From the NCBI GenBank assembly GCA_018266845.1, contig JAFDZO010000036.1:6366-40176 (forward strand): a stretch of 33,811 nucleotides of DNA, written 5' to 3'. Origin of the DNA: Bacteroidota bacterium. GTDB lineage: Bacteria; Bacteroidota; Ignavibacteria; Tepidaquicellales; Tepidaquicellaceae. Of the stretch, positions 23,809 to 30,591 are shown one piece after another (position 1 is the stretch's first letter; every line of letters starts with the position of its first letter). A model generated the notes under the pieces. That model was not told the origin of the DNA. It worked only from the letters and a program-made list of their open reading frames with translations, and searched no databases. Made by a program: the position numbers and the translations under genes.

Positions 23809-23880
23809 GCTCTCGTAGTGTAATGGATAGCACATCGGATTTCGGCTCCGCTAGTGAGGGTTCGAGTCCTTCCGAGAGTA
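23809..23880 (+). tRNA. tRNA-Arg (anticodon TCG)
   Basis: The 72-nt sequence folds into a full cloverleaf. The acceptor is GCTCTCG/CGAGAGT with a G1-U72 wobble, D stem GTGT/GCAC with loop AATGGATA, anticodon loop TTTCGGC with TCG at 23842-23844, variable loop TAGT, and T arm GAGGG-TTCGAGT-CCTTC. The anticodon stem has a T-C mismatch at its base (27-43). The CCA end is not encoded. It reads CGN arginine codons. A terminator follows. Confidence 0.95.
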
Positions 23881-23887
23881 CAAACAA

Positions 23888-23925
23888 AAAAAGCTTACCT
23901 CTTTGTAAGAAGAAGTAAGCTTTTT
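23888..23925. terminator. Terminator between tRNA-Arg and the protease-TPR gene, probably bidirectional
   Basis: AAAAAGCTTAC (23888-23898) pairs perfectly with GTAAGCTTTTT (23915-23925). T runs occur on both strands, so it can stop the tRNA transcript and the converging protease gene. Confidence 0.8.
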
Positions 23926-23944
23926 CGTTTTTAATAGCCAGTAG

Positions 23945-25348
23945 CTATCTGCAATAACTGTAATAAAGCGAGGCAGCTTTTTCATACCCGAGATTATATG
24001 CTTTTCTCAAATCAGCACAAGGGTTAAGTATAGATGAGACCATATCTCCATATATGTAACATTTTGCTCTTAAAAAATAATAAATTCCCTCAGAGTCATC
24101 TAACATAATATTTGCTGTAAAACATATTGCAGCTTGCGGATAATCTTCTGCAAAGTAATATGCAAGCCCCATCCCATAATAGGCATTTTCATGTGTAGCA
24201 TCTAACTTAATTGCCGTTTTATAATAATCAACCGCTTGTGAATAATATCCTAAATGCCTTTTAGCATCTCCTATGCAGCAATATATATTCGCATTATAGG
24301 GATCACTTTTTACAACATTTAAAAATATTTTCAAAGCTTTGTTATCTTCTTCCATTGCGAGATAACATAAACCCACATTAAATTGGATATTATTGTCATC
24401 AGGATATTGCTCAAGGTAAAGAGTGTAATACTCAAGTGCTAAACTATATTGACCGCTTTCGTACGCATCATTTCCCTTGAAAGCATAATTATAATAATCT
24501 TCTCCATTACTGCGATTGTTTTTCCCGCTTCTTTGATTATCAGGAACGCTTGCACGCCCCTCTTTATCATTTTTATCAGCATTTCCGCTCCTGTCTTTTT
24601 TATACGTATCTTTTTGGGAACGGGTGTTTTCATCACCGGAAGAGTAATCATTGTTATCCTTCCTTTTTGTTTTCGTATTTTTATCAGAATTAAAATAATT
24701 ATCGTCAGAGGCAACAGAGTATTGCAATGAAATAATTTTATCAACAGGTATTGCAAAATTTATGTTTTGACCTTCTTCAATTGTTGATGTTGTAATGCCA
24801 ATCAATTTCCCTGAAGTGTTTATTAATGCCCCGCCGCTACTCCCGTGCGAAATACTCGCAGAAATTTGTATGTAGTTATCGTCCGAATAGTGCGATATTT
24901 TTCTAATTCCATTTACTATTCCTTCGGTAATGGAATTCTCAAATCCTAAGGGACTTCCAAGCGCGTAAATTTTCTGCCCAATTTTAACTTCATCATTGCT
25001 CCCCAAAGGAATGGACTTAAAAATTCCCGGCGATACTTTTAGGAAAGCAATGTCGCTGTTCTTGTGTTTACCCGTAATTTGACAATCTTCAATTAATGTC
25101 TCGTTATGCTTAATTTTTATATTCGTGTAAGAACTGAGAACATGATAATTAGTAACAATTGTCCCATTATCATCAATTACTACTCCGCTTCCTTGCGCAA
25201 CAGGTGTGCCATAGGAATCACATGCAATCACAACTACAACAGCATCATTGTATAATGAGTAAATACTCTCCGCTTCATATGTCTGTGAAAAACAGAAACG
25301 TGAAACTAATAAAAGAATAAAAATTTTAAGGGGGAAAATTTTTTTCAT
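23945..25348 (-). CDS. Secreted trypsin-like (HtrA-type) serine protease with TPR domain
   Basis: The 467-aa product has a signal peptide (cleavage near FCFSQ, residue 22) and a complete S1C-type protease domain: GSGVVIDDNGTIVTNYHVL with His69, KNSDIAFLKV with Asp99, and SHGSSGGALIN with Ser171. ALGSPLGFENSITEGIVNGI is the usual HtrA stretch. The PDZ domains that follow in DegP/DegS are missing. Instead there is a very hydrophilic Lys/Asp/Asn/Ser linker (about 220-283), then TPR repeats (about 286-430; YYNYAFKGNDAYESGQYSLA and repeats). It should act in the periplasm or outside, with TPRs replacing PDZs for partner binding. No sorting domain is seen. The gene is alone, converging on the tRNA terminator. 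Confidence 0.85.
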   Translation of the reverse strand: MKKIFPLKIFILLLVSRFCFSQTYEAESIYSLYNDAVVVVIACDSYGTPVAQGSGVVIDDNGTIVTNYHVLSSYTNIKIKHNETLIEDCQITGKHKNSDIAFLKVSPGIFKSIPLGSNDEVKIGQKIYALGSPLGFENSITEGIVNGIRKISHYSDDNYIQISASISHGSSGGALINTSGKLIGITTSTIEEGQNINFAIPVDKIISLQYSVASDDNYFNSDKNTKTKRKDNNDYSSGDENTRSQKDTYKKDRSGNADKNDKEGRASVPDNQRSGKNNRSNGEDYYNYAFKGNDAYESGQYSLALEYYTLYLEQYPDDNNIQFNVGLCYLAMEEDNKALKIFLNVVKSDPYNANIYCCIGDAKRHLGYYSQAVDYYKTAIKLDATHENAYYGMGLAYYFAEDYPQAAICFTANIMLDDSEGIYYFLRAKCYIYGDMVSSILNPCADLRKAYNLGYEKAASLYYSYCR

Positions 25349-25533
25349 AATAATGTATTAATACACTAATATTAAGAAAAATATTTAATTACTCAATTCA
25401 AATTATATTAATTACACTCAATTACAATTTCTGTATTTACTCTTAACTTAGGAAAGAGGGGTAATTTCTCAAAGCTCCCTAATATGAGGAAATAAGCTTT
25501 TTCTCAAAATACCATGCTAAATGATGTAAACAA

Positions 25534-25558
25534 AAAAGCCCCGGAGTGCGGGGCTTTT
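25534..25558 (-). terminator. Intrinsic terminator of the ion-channel gene
   Basis: AAAAGCCCC (25534-25542) pairs with GGGGCTTTT (25550-25558), 7-nt loop; the minus-strand read-out runs into TTTTTTG. It begins immediately after the stop codon. Confidence 0.9.
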
Positions 25559-25559
25559 C

Positions 25560-26519
25560 TCAGCTTCTTGCCGATGTAATCAAAATTATATTTGTCGTAA
25601 TAAAGATTATCAGCAGGATGGCAAAACTTATTCTATCCAGCTTTTTAGACTTAGCTATCATTTTTTCGTCATCGGCATCAGACCATTTTAACGAAACAAC
25701 TGTAATGGCTATCATGATAAGTATAGACACAAATGTAAGATTATGTATGCTGTCCAGCAGGGTGTTTGCAGTCGAAGAAGGCACTACAGACTCTATAATG
25801 TACTTATTACCGACCGCAGCAAAAATACCTCCTACGCAAAGCCCAAGCCTGTCTGCAAGCGATGGCTTTATTAAAAAACCTAACAGAGCGATTGAAAAAG
25901 CTACGTAAACGCCCGTGAGCATTTTTACCAGAATTCCCGCTGAGTGAGAGCGGGTGATTATTATCTCAGCTTCAACTCCCGGATAAGTACTTGAGCCTTG
26001 CAAAACAGGGTCTCCGAAAGTAGTATTGTAAATTCTTTTCATACCTTTCAATTGAAACGAATTTATATCCCAATCATCCAATTGAAATGTAGAGTCTATT
26101 TTTGAATTTTGAGAGTCAGCAATAAACACTACTTCATCGGCATCTAAGGTTGTATGCTCAATCTTAATGAACAATTCCTGCCTGTCGAACGGAAACTTTG
26201 TAACATCCCAATTCTGATTTATGACTGCCTTGCATTTCATCTGCGCCCAGTTTTTCCCGCCTCTTTTTTCAGTGGAAAAATTACTAAACTCCACCGACTT
26301 CGCATTTGTAATATCTATGGCATCCTTTATAGCCAGACTATCATTGTTATAAAGAAACCACAGCCAGAAATCAACTTTGTAGCTTTGGTCGTCTATTTTG
26401 AAATCAGTAAAGGAAAGAACATACATACCGATTTTACACGTGTCCTTCTGTGCAAAAGAAATGTTTGCAAAGAACGTAAAAAAAATAAAAACAGATAGCA
26501 GGGGTTTTGTCATTTTCAA
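25560..26519 (-). CDS. Pentameric ligand-gated ion channel homologue (prokaryotic Cys-loop-like)
   Basis: The 319-aa product has the full layout of a prokaryotic pLGIC. There is a signal peptide (1-23, ending SFAQ), then a beta-sandwich ligand-binding domain (about 28-190) with the family's Pro-loop WDVTKFPFDRQELFIKIEHT (Phe109-Pro-Phe-Asp112). Four membrane helices follow: M1 SAGILVKMLTGVYVAFSIAL (from 193), M2 LGLCVGGIFAAVGNKYIIES ending in VVP (225-247), M3 HNLTFVSILIMIAITVVSL (259-277) and M4 ISFAILLIIFITTNIILITS (297-316). The M2 end, KYIIESVVP, resembles the NILVETNLP of GLIC. No Cys-loop disulfide is present, as usual in bacteria. The start TTG at 26519 is preferred over the ATG at 26513 because AGGAA lies 7 nt upstream of it. 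Ligand and ion selectivity cannot be inferred. Confidence 0.85.
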   Translation of the reverse strand: MKMTKPLLSVFIFFTFFANISFAQKDTCKIGMYVLSFTDFKIDDQSYKVDFWLWFLYNNDSLAIKDAIDITNAKSVEFSNFSTEKRGGKNWAQMKCKAVINQNWDVTKFPFDRQELFIKIEHTTLDADEVVFIADSQNSKIDSTFQLDDWDINSFQLKGMKRIYNTTFGDPVLQGSSTYPGVEAEIIITRSHSAGILVKMLTGVYVAFSIALLGFLIKPSLADRLGLCVGGIFAAVGNKYIIESVVPSSTANTLLDSIHNLTFVSILIMIAITVVSLKWSDADDEKMIAKSKKLDRISFAILLIIFITTNIILITSARS

Positions 26520-26635
26520 TTTGAAATTCCTAGAGAATCTTTCCGTGAGGATTTAGTTAATTTTGCAAACCCTCAAATTACTTAGCAGGAAACATCATAT
26601 CAAGTAAATTTTTCAAATTCGTATTTTTTACATTG

Positions 26636-28717
26636 CTATTTTATTAGCATCATCTTTTTTGTTTCACTTAATTCGTCTGCCTGAAGCTCATAGAAATAAA
26701 TACCGGATGAAAGTTCTGCTCCGCTAAACTGAGCAATGTAGTTTCCGGCATTTTTTAGCTCCTTATTTAATAACCGGGCTACTTCTTTTCCTGATACATC
26801 AAATACTCTCAATGTTACACTTGCCTGTTTAGAAATCGAAAAATTTATTTGCGTTACCGGGTTAAACGGATTGGGATAATTCTGTCCCAGCACAAAATTA
26901 TCAGCAATAGTTCCTGAGATTTCTTTAATACCGGTTAACTCGGAAATCGGTCTTCTAAATAGCGACTGTCCTTTAGTCCCGGCGTATAAGGTTGTATTAT
27001 TGTAGTTATACAAAGAAACTACCTCAATGCTGCTGCTTATTCCCTGATTAAAACTAAGCCAGCTATCGCCGAAGTTAGAGGAGTAATACACCCCGCCTTT
27101 TGTAGCTGCTACTATAAAATTTCCTGCCTTCTCCAGAGCATTGATTACTTTATTTCCTAATCCGTTGTTTACCCTTACCCAATTTGCCCCGTTATTAGTA
27201 GTTCTGAAAACTCCGGCTGTATCGGTCCCTGCAAATACAGTATTTCCAATAGAGGTAAACGCCACAATATCCGGTGATGTAATTCCAGAAGTCGAATTTG
27301 ACCAATTAACTCCATTGTTTGTCGTAACGTGCACACCGGAAGTTCTTGTACCGGCATAAAGAACAGAACCTGCTGCTGCATGCAAAATCTGCATAGCTCC
27401 TACTCCTGCCGAGTAATTCTGAACCCAAGAAGAACCATTGTTTGTAGATTTGTAAACAACTGAACCGACTGCATACATATCAGTACCTATAAATGCAAAT
27501 GAACTGGCAGTAACCCCCAAAGGACCAACTGATGTCCAATTTGCGCCATCGTTTGTTGATTTATAAATACCTTCGTTAAAAACCGACGTGAATACATTGT
27601 TACCTGATGCTGCTATTCCATAAGTGTACGGAGCATTTGGAAAATCATTATTTCTTTCAATCCAATTTAACCCATTATCTGTTGACATAAATACACCCGC
27701 AGGGTCTATTGCAGTATACATTGTATTACCTGTCGAAGTCAGATATCTAATAGTTAGAGATGAAATTCCTGTATTAGATTTTACCCAATTAGCGCCGTCA
27801 TTTGTAGTTTTAGATAGCCCTTTTCCATTAGCGGCGAAAATTGAACTTCCATCACTAACAAGAGAAAATGTGTAAACATTTAAATCAGGGCTGCCAATGC
27901 TAGTCCAATTTAAGCCATTGTTTGTTGACATAAAAACGCCATCAACTTCTGTCCCGGCATATATTTTTGTGCCTGTAGAAAGAATTGAGATAACTCTCCT
28001 TGTTGTAGAAGGCACATGTCTTGGTATCCAGTTAACACCTCCATCCGTTGAAATCCAAATTCGCCCACCATCAGCACCCGCGTAAAGGGTATTTCCATAT
28101 TTATATAACTCCCTGACATCTTCACCGGAGACGGGAACTAAAGGAGTCCAGTTTACGCCATTGTTAGTTGTTTTGCTTATCCCTCCTGTATAAGCGGCAT
28201 ATGTGTTCGGACCATCAGCAAGAATTTTCCTGAGATTAGTACTTTCAATACCACTATTAACTGAAGTCCATGTTGAACCGTTATTAGTTGATAAACAAAC
28301 CCCGCCGCCGTAGCTTGATGTAAAAATATTTGAACCGGAAACACTAACTGAATTCAAGTTTAAATTTGAAATTCCTGAGTTACTTTGAACCCAGTTATCT
28401 CCACCGTTAGTTGAAATATAAAATCCGCCTCCTAATGTTCCTGCATAAACATTAGAACCCGATACAGCAATAGAAAAAACACCTTTTGAAATTATACCAA
28501 CACTTTTTGGAAACCATGTTAATCCACTATTGGTTGAAACAAAAACTCCTGCGCTTGATGTACCGGCGTACAAATTTGAACCCGATACTGCCAAACTGTA
28601 AACCGGACCTCCGGCAGGACTAACAGATGATACCCATTGACCAAACCCTATACTTGAAATACTTATAAAGAAAATTGTTATTAAGATGAATTGTGTTTTG
28701 TTTTTCATTATATACAT
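26636..28717 (-). CDS. Secreted BNR/Ycf48-like propeller protein with T9SS sorting domain
   Basis: The 693-aa product has a signal peptide (FILITIFFISISSIGFGQ; start ATG at 28717 or the in-frame ATG at 28708) and then 13 repeats of about 43 residues, each centred on a motif such as GVFVSTNSGLTW, GFYISTNGGDNW or GIYKSTNDGANW. This is the sialidase/Ycf48/VPS10-type Asp-box pattern and would build one large or two seven-bladed propellers. The final 90 residues are a T9SS domain: LGQNYPNPFNPVTQINFS, LRVFDVSGKEVARLL, GIYFYEL, KKMMLIK. It should be surface-bound or released; no catalytic residues are recognisable. It is a second cargo of the system seen at 1274. Confidence 0.85.
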   Translation of the reverse strand: MYIMKNKTQFILITIFFISISSIGFGQWVSSVSPAGGPVYSLAVSGSNLYAGTSSAGVFVSTNSGLTWFPKSVGIISKGVFSIAVSGSNVYAGTLGGGFYISTNGGDNWVQSNSGISNLNLNSVSVSGSNIFTSSYGGGVCLSTNNGSTWTSVNSGIESTNLRKILADGPNTYAAYTGGISKTTNNGVNWTPLVPVSGEDVRELYKYGNTLYAGADGGRIWISTDGGVNWIPRHVPSTTRRVISILSTGTKIYAGTEVDGVFMSTNNGLNWTSIGSPDLNVYTFSLVSDGSSIFAANGKGLSKTTNDGANWVKSNTGISSLTIRYLTSTGNTMYTAIDPAGVFMSTDNGLNWIERNNDFPNAPYTYGIAASGNNVFTSVFNEGIYKSTNDGANWTSVGPLGVTASSFAFIGTDMYAVGSVVYKSTNNGSSWVQNYSAGVGAMQILHAAAGSVLYAGTRTSGVHVTTNNGVNWSNSTSGITSPDIVAFTSIGNTVFAGTDTAGVFRTTNNGANWVRVNNGLGNKVINALEKAGNFIVAATKGGVYYSSNFGDSWLSFNQGISSSIEVVSLYNYNNTTLYAGTKGQSLFRRPISELTGIKEISGTIADNFVLGQNYPNPFNPVTQINFSISKQASVTLRVFDVSGKEVARLLNKELKNAGNYIAQFSGAELSSGIYFYELQADELSETKKMMLIK

Positions 28718-28860
28718 TAAAATTTATTAACAGCAAAGATAACAGATTTTTAACTGCCTCCAAAACAAAAAAACACCTCATTTCTTACGTAATATATTTT
28801 AATGTTTATTCTTAATTTAACTGAGCGGTGAGAATAAAATTGACTTTGAGAATAAAAGAA

Positions 28861-28882
28861 AGCGCATTAGTATCAATGCGCT
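28861..28882 (-). terminator. Terminator of the 109-aa secreted protein gene
   Basis: AGCGCATT (28861-28868) pairs with AATGCGCT (28875-28882), 6-nt loop, followed on the minus strand by TTCTTTTATT, 27 nt after the stop. Confidence 0.65.
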
Positions 28883-28908
28883 CTTTTAGGTTTGCGGGTA
28901 ACAAAAAT

Positions 28909-29238
28909 CTACTCTATAATACGAATGGATTTTTCTTCGATGAAATAGCGGTCTTCTTTACTGCCCTGAGTGTTTGTAGATTCCTCATCTGTCAATCCTT
29001 TGACTATTAACAGCTTTCCGCTGACTTCAATTTTCCTGTCATAATACCTTTCGTATTCTTCTTTAGAAAGCTGAATATAAAAACCATTAATACCGTAGCC
29101 GGATTTTGATTCCATTTTTTCAATGTACCCGATTGTAGAAACCGGTTCACCCGATTTTTGTTTCACGTCTTTTGCATCCTGAGCAAATGAAATATTAGCC
29201 AAAATGAAAAGAATGAACAAAGAAAAAGCTGTTTTCAT
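28909..29238 (-). CDS. Small secreted protein, unknown function (possible OB-like fold)
   Basis: I do not recognise this 109-aa protein. It has a clear signal peptide (MKTAFSLFILFILANISFAQ, cleavage after 19-20). The mature part of about 90 residues has an alternating beta pattern: VSTIGYIEKM, GFYIQLSKEEYERYYDRKIEVSGKL, LIVKGLTD, YFIEEKSIRIIE. The YYDRKIEVSGKL stretch followed by a final beta strand is what one sees in small secreted OB-fold proteins, but this is a weak inference. No cysteines occur in the mature part. A terminator follows, and it diverges from the eight-cysteine protein genes. Confidence 0.7.
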   Translation of the reverse strand: MKTAFSLFILFILANISFAQDAKDVKQKSGEPVSTIGYIEKMESKSGYGINGFYIQLSKEEYERYYDRKIEVSGKLLIVKGLTDEESTNTQGSKEDRYFIEEKSIRIIE

Positions 29239-29334
29239 ATATTTTTTAAGTTTTTTTAAAGTTATTAAACTAAATCATAAATATAAAGTAAATAAATTTT
29301 GTAATACTAAGTAAAAATAATGCTAAATTTACTC

Positions 29335-29366
29335 TTGACAATCAAAAAAAAATTTTATAGGTTTTG
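29335..29366 (+). promoter_or_regulatory. Candidate promoter of the first eight-cysteine protein gene
   Basis: TTGACA at 29335-29340 and TAGGTTTTG at 29358-29366 give a TTG-N20-TAnnTTT(T)G arrangement, close to the -33/-7 pattern of Bacteroidota sigma-A promoters. It would leave a 5' leader of about 135-140 nt before the ATG at 29509. Confidence 0.4.
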
Positions 29367-29508
29367 AACACTCCCCCCTATTCAATAATATAAAGCTTTA
29401 ATCTACTCTTTTTCCTCCTGGCAGAGAAAGAAGAGCGCTTCAGCTTAAAAATCAGGCTTTTTCCTCTTCTGCTAAATTAACCTATCAATTAACTTAAACT
29501 ACAAAGTT

Positions 29509-29916
29509 ATGAAAAACTTAAAGGTAGTTGTTTCGCTATTGCCTGTTTTGATACTTGGCAGTTTTATTTACTTTTCAACAATTGGGTTTTCAAACACACC
29601 GGAGAAAATTGAAAAAAAATCACTGCCGGCATCGTATAAAAAACCTCAAGGTACCTGTCCGATTACCTTTCATTTACTATATGTAGATGCAACTCCCCCT
29701 CCAATAATAAAAATTTGCATAAATGAAACTTATAGTTTTACAACAGGTGAGGATAGTTTTACATTAGATATACCTTGCGATGAAACTACTACGATTTGTG
29801 TCTGGGACGGAACATTTTACGGTTCAGTCACAATAACTCCCGGTTGTTCATGCGAACTTACTGATGTCAATATAGTGGTTGCAGGACTGCCTCTATCATG
29901 CCACTGTAATGATTAA
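29509..29916 (+). CDS. Small exported eight-cysteine protein, paralogue 1
   Basis: The 135-aa product has an N-terminal hydrophobic segment (about 6-24; VVSLLPVLILGSFIYFSTIG) that could be a signal peptide or an anchor. The remaining part has eight cysteines (50, 70, 90, 97, 113, 115, 131, 133), ending in CHCND. The core FTLDIPCDETTTICVWDG aligns with the protein encoded at 30147 (FQIEADCESYVTICVQSS), with the same seven-residue Cys-Cys spacing and the same CxC terminus. Beta-strand-like segments suggest a small disulfide-bonded sandwich. I do not recognise the family. The 18 nt before the ATG are almost identical to those before the second gene, showing a tandem duplication. Function unknown. 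Confidence 0.75.
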   Translation: MKNLKVVVSLLPVLILGSFIYFSTIGFSNTPEKIEKKSLPASYKKPQGTCPITFHLLYVDATPPPIIKICINETYSFTTGEDSFTLDIPCDETTTICVWDGTFYGSVTITPGCSCELTDVNIVVAGLPLSCHCND

Positions 29917-30146
29917 TTTTTGCAAGAATATTTATCACAAAACTTTCTAGTGTAAAAAGAACTTGGCTAGAGTAATTAATATTGATTTTGAAAATGGCAG
30001 TATAAAAATTTTTTATAATGTTAAGCACTTTGCATTACATTTAAAAAATTCTTTTTTCTGTAAAATAACTCGCAAGTTCTTTTATTTGAAAGCCCGACAA
30101 TTGCTGATTTAGAATCAACCCTTTTATAAACTTAAATTACAATGTT

Positions 30147-30575
30147 ATGAAAACTCTAAGAATTATCTCATCTTGCAGTTTAATGTTATTTGCAGTACTA
30201 TCTTTGTACTTTATTATTAACGGCTATGGTCAAAAAGCGTCTGGAAAGGATGTTCTAAATAAGGTAAATCCGATAGAAATTAACAAAGGAACTCCGGTTA
30301 GAACTTCGCAATTATTCAATGTTCATTTAGTCTCAAATGAATCCGCCGGCTGTCTAAGTGGGGATTATACCTACTGTGTGAACGGAGGATTAATAACAAA
30401 CGCAAGTGGTGATTTTCAAATCGAAGCCGATTGTGAATCGTATGTAACAATTTGTGTTCAGTCAAGTTCGGGATGTAAAGGCGAGTGGTCAGGATATGTT
30501 ACTTGTGAGTTTGCTCAAACCATTACTATCAATTTAGTCCCTAACGAAGAAGGGGTATGTGATTGTATGCGTTAA
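30147..30575 (+). CDS. Small exported eight-cysteine protein, paralogue 2
   Basis: The 142-aa product has an N-terminal hydrophobic segment (about 5-25) and eight cysteines after it (69, 77, 96, 103, 110, 120, 138, 140), ending CDCMR. It is related to the protein encoded at 29509: shared cores are FNVHLV versus ITFHLLYV, DCESYVTICV versus PCDETTTICV, and TITINLV versus VNIVVAG, with a C-terminal CxC in both. Divergence is high outside cysteines, so the duplication is old or under changing selection. The leader before the ATG (AACTTAAATTACAATGTT) is nearly the same as that of paralogue 1. No terminator separates the two genes clearly. Function unknown. Confidence 0.75.
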   Translation: MKTLRIISSCSLMLFAVLSLYFIINGYGQKASGKDVLNKVNPIEINKGTPVRTSQLFNVHLVSNESAGCLSGDYTYCVNGGLITNASGDFQIEADCESYVTICVQSSSGCKGEWSGYVTCEFAQTITINLVPNEEGVCDCMR

Positions 30576-30591
30576 CATGAATTGAATTCCC

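Noticed and set aside
24449..24730. Open frame opposite the protease-TPR linker.
   Set aside because: It is an antisense shadow of the low-complexity linker and encodes Ile-rich sequence with no start signal.
30001..30017. TATAAAAATTTTTTATA palindrome between the eight-cysteine genes.
   Set aside because: It is made only of A and T in an AT-rich region and lacks terminator features, so chance is likely.
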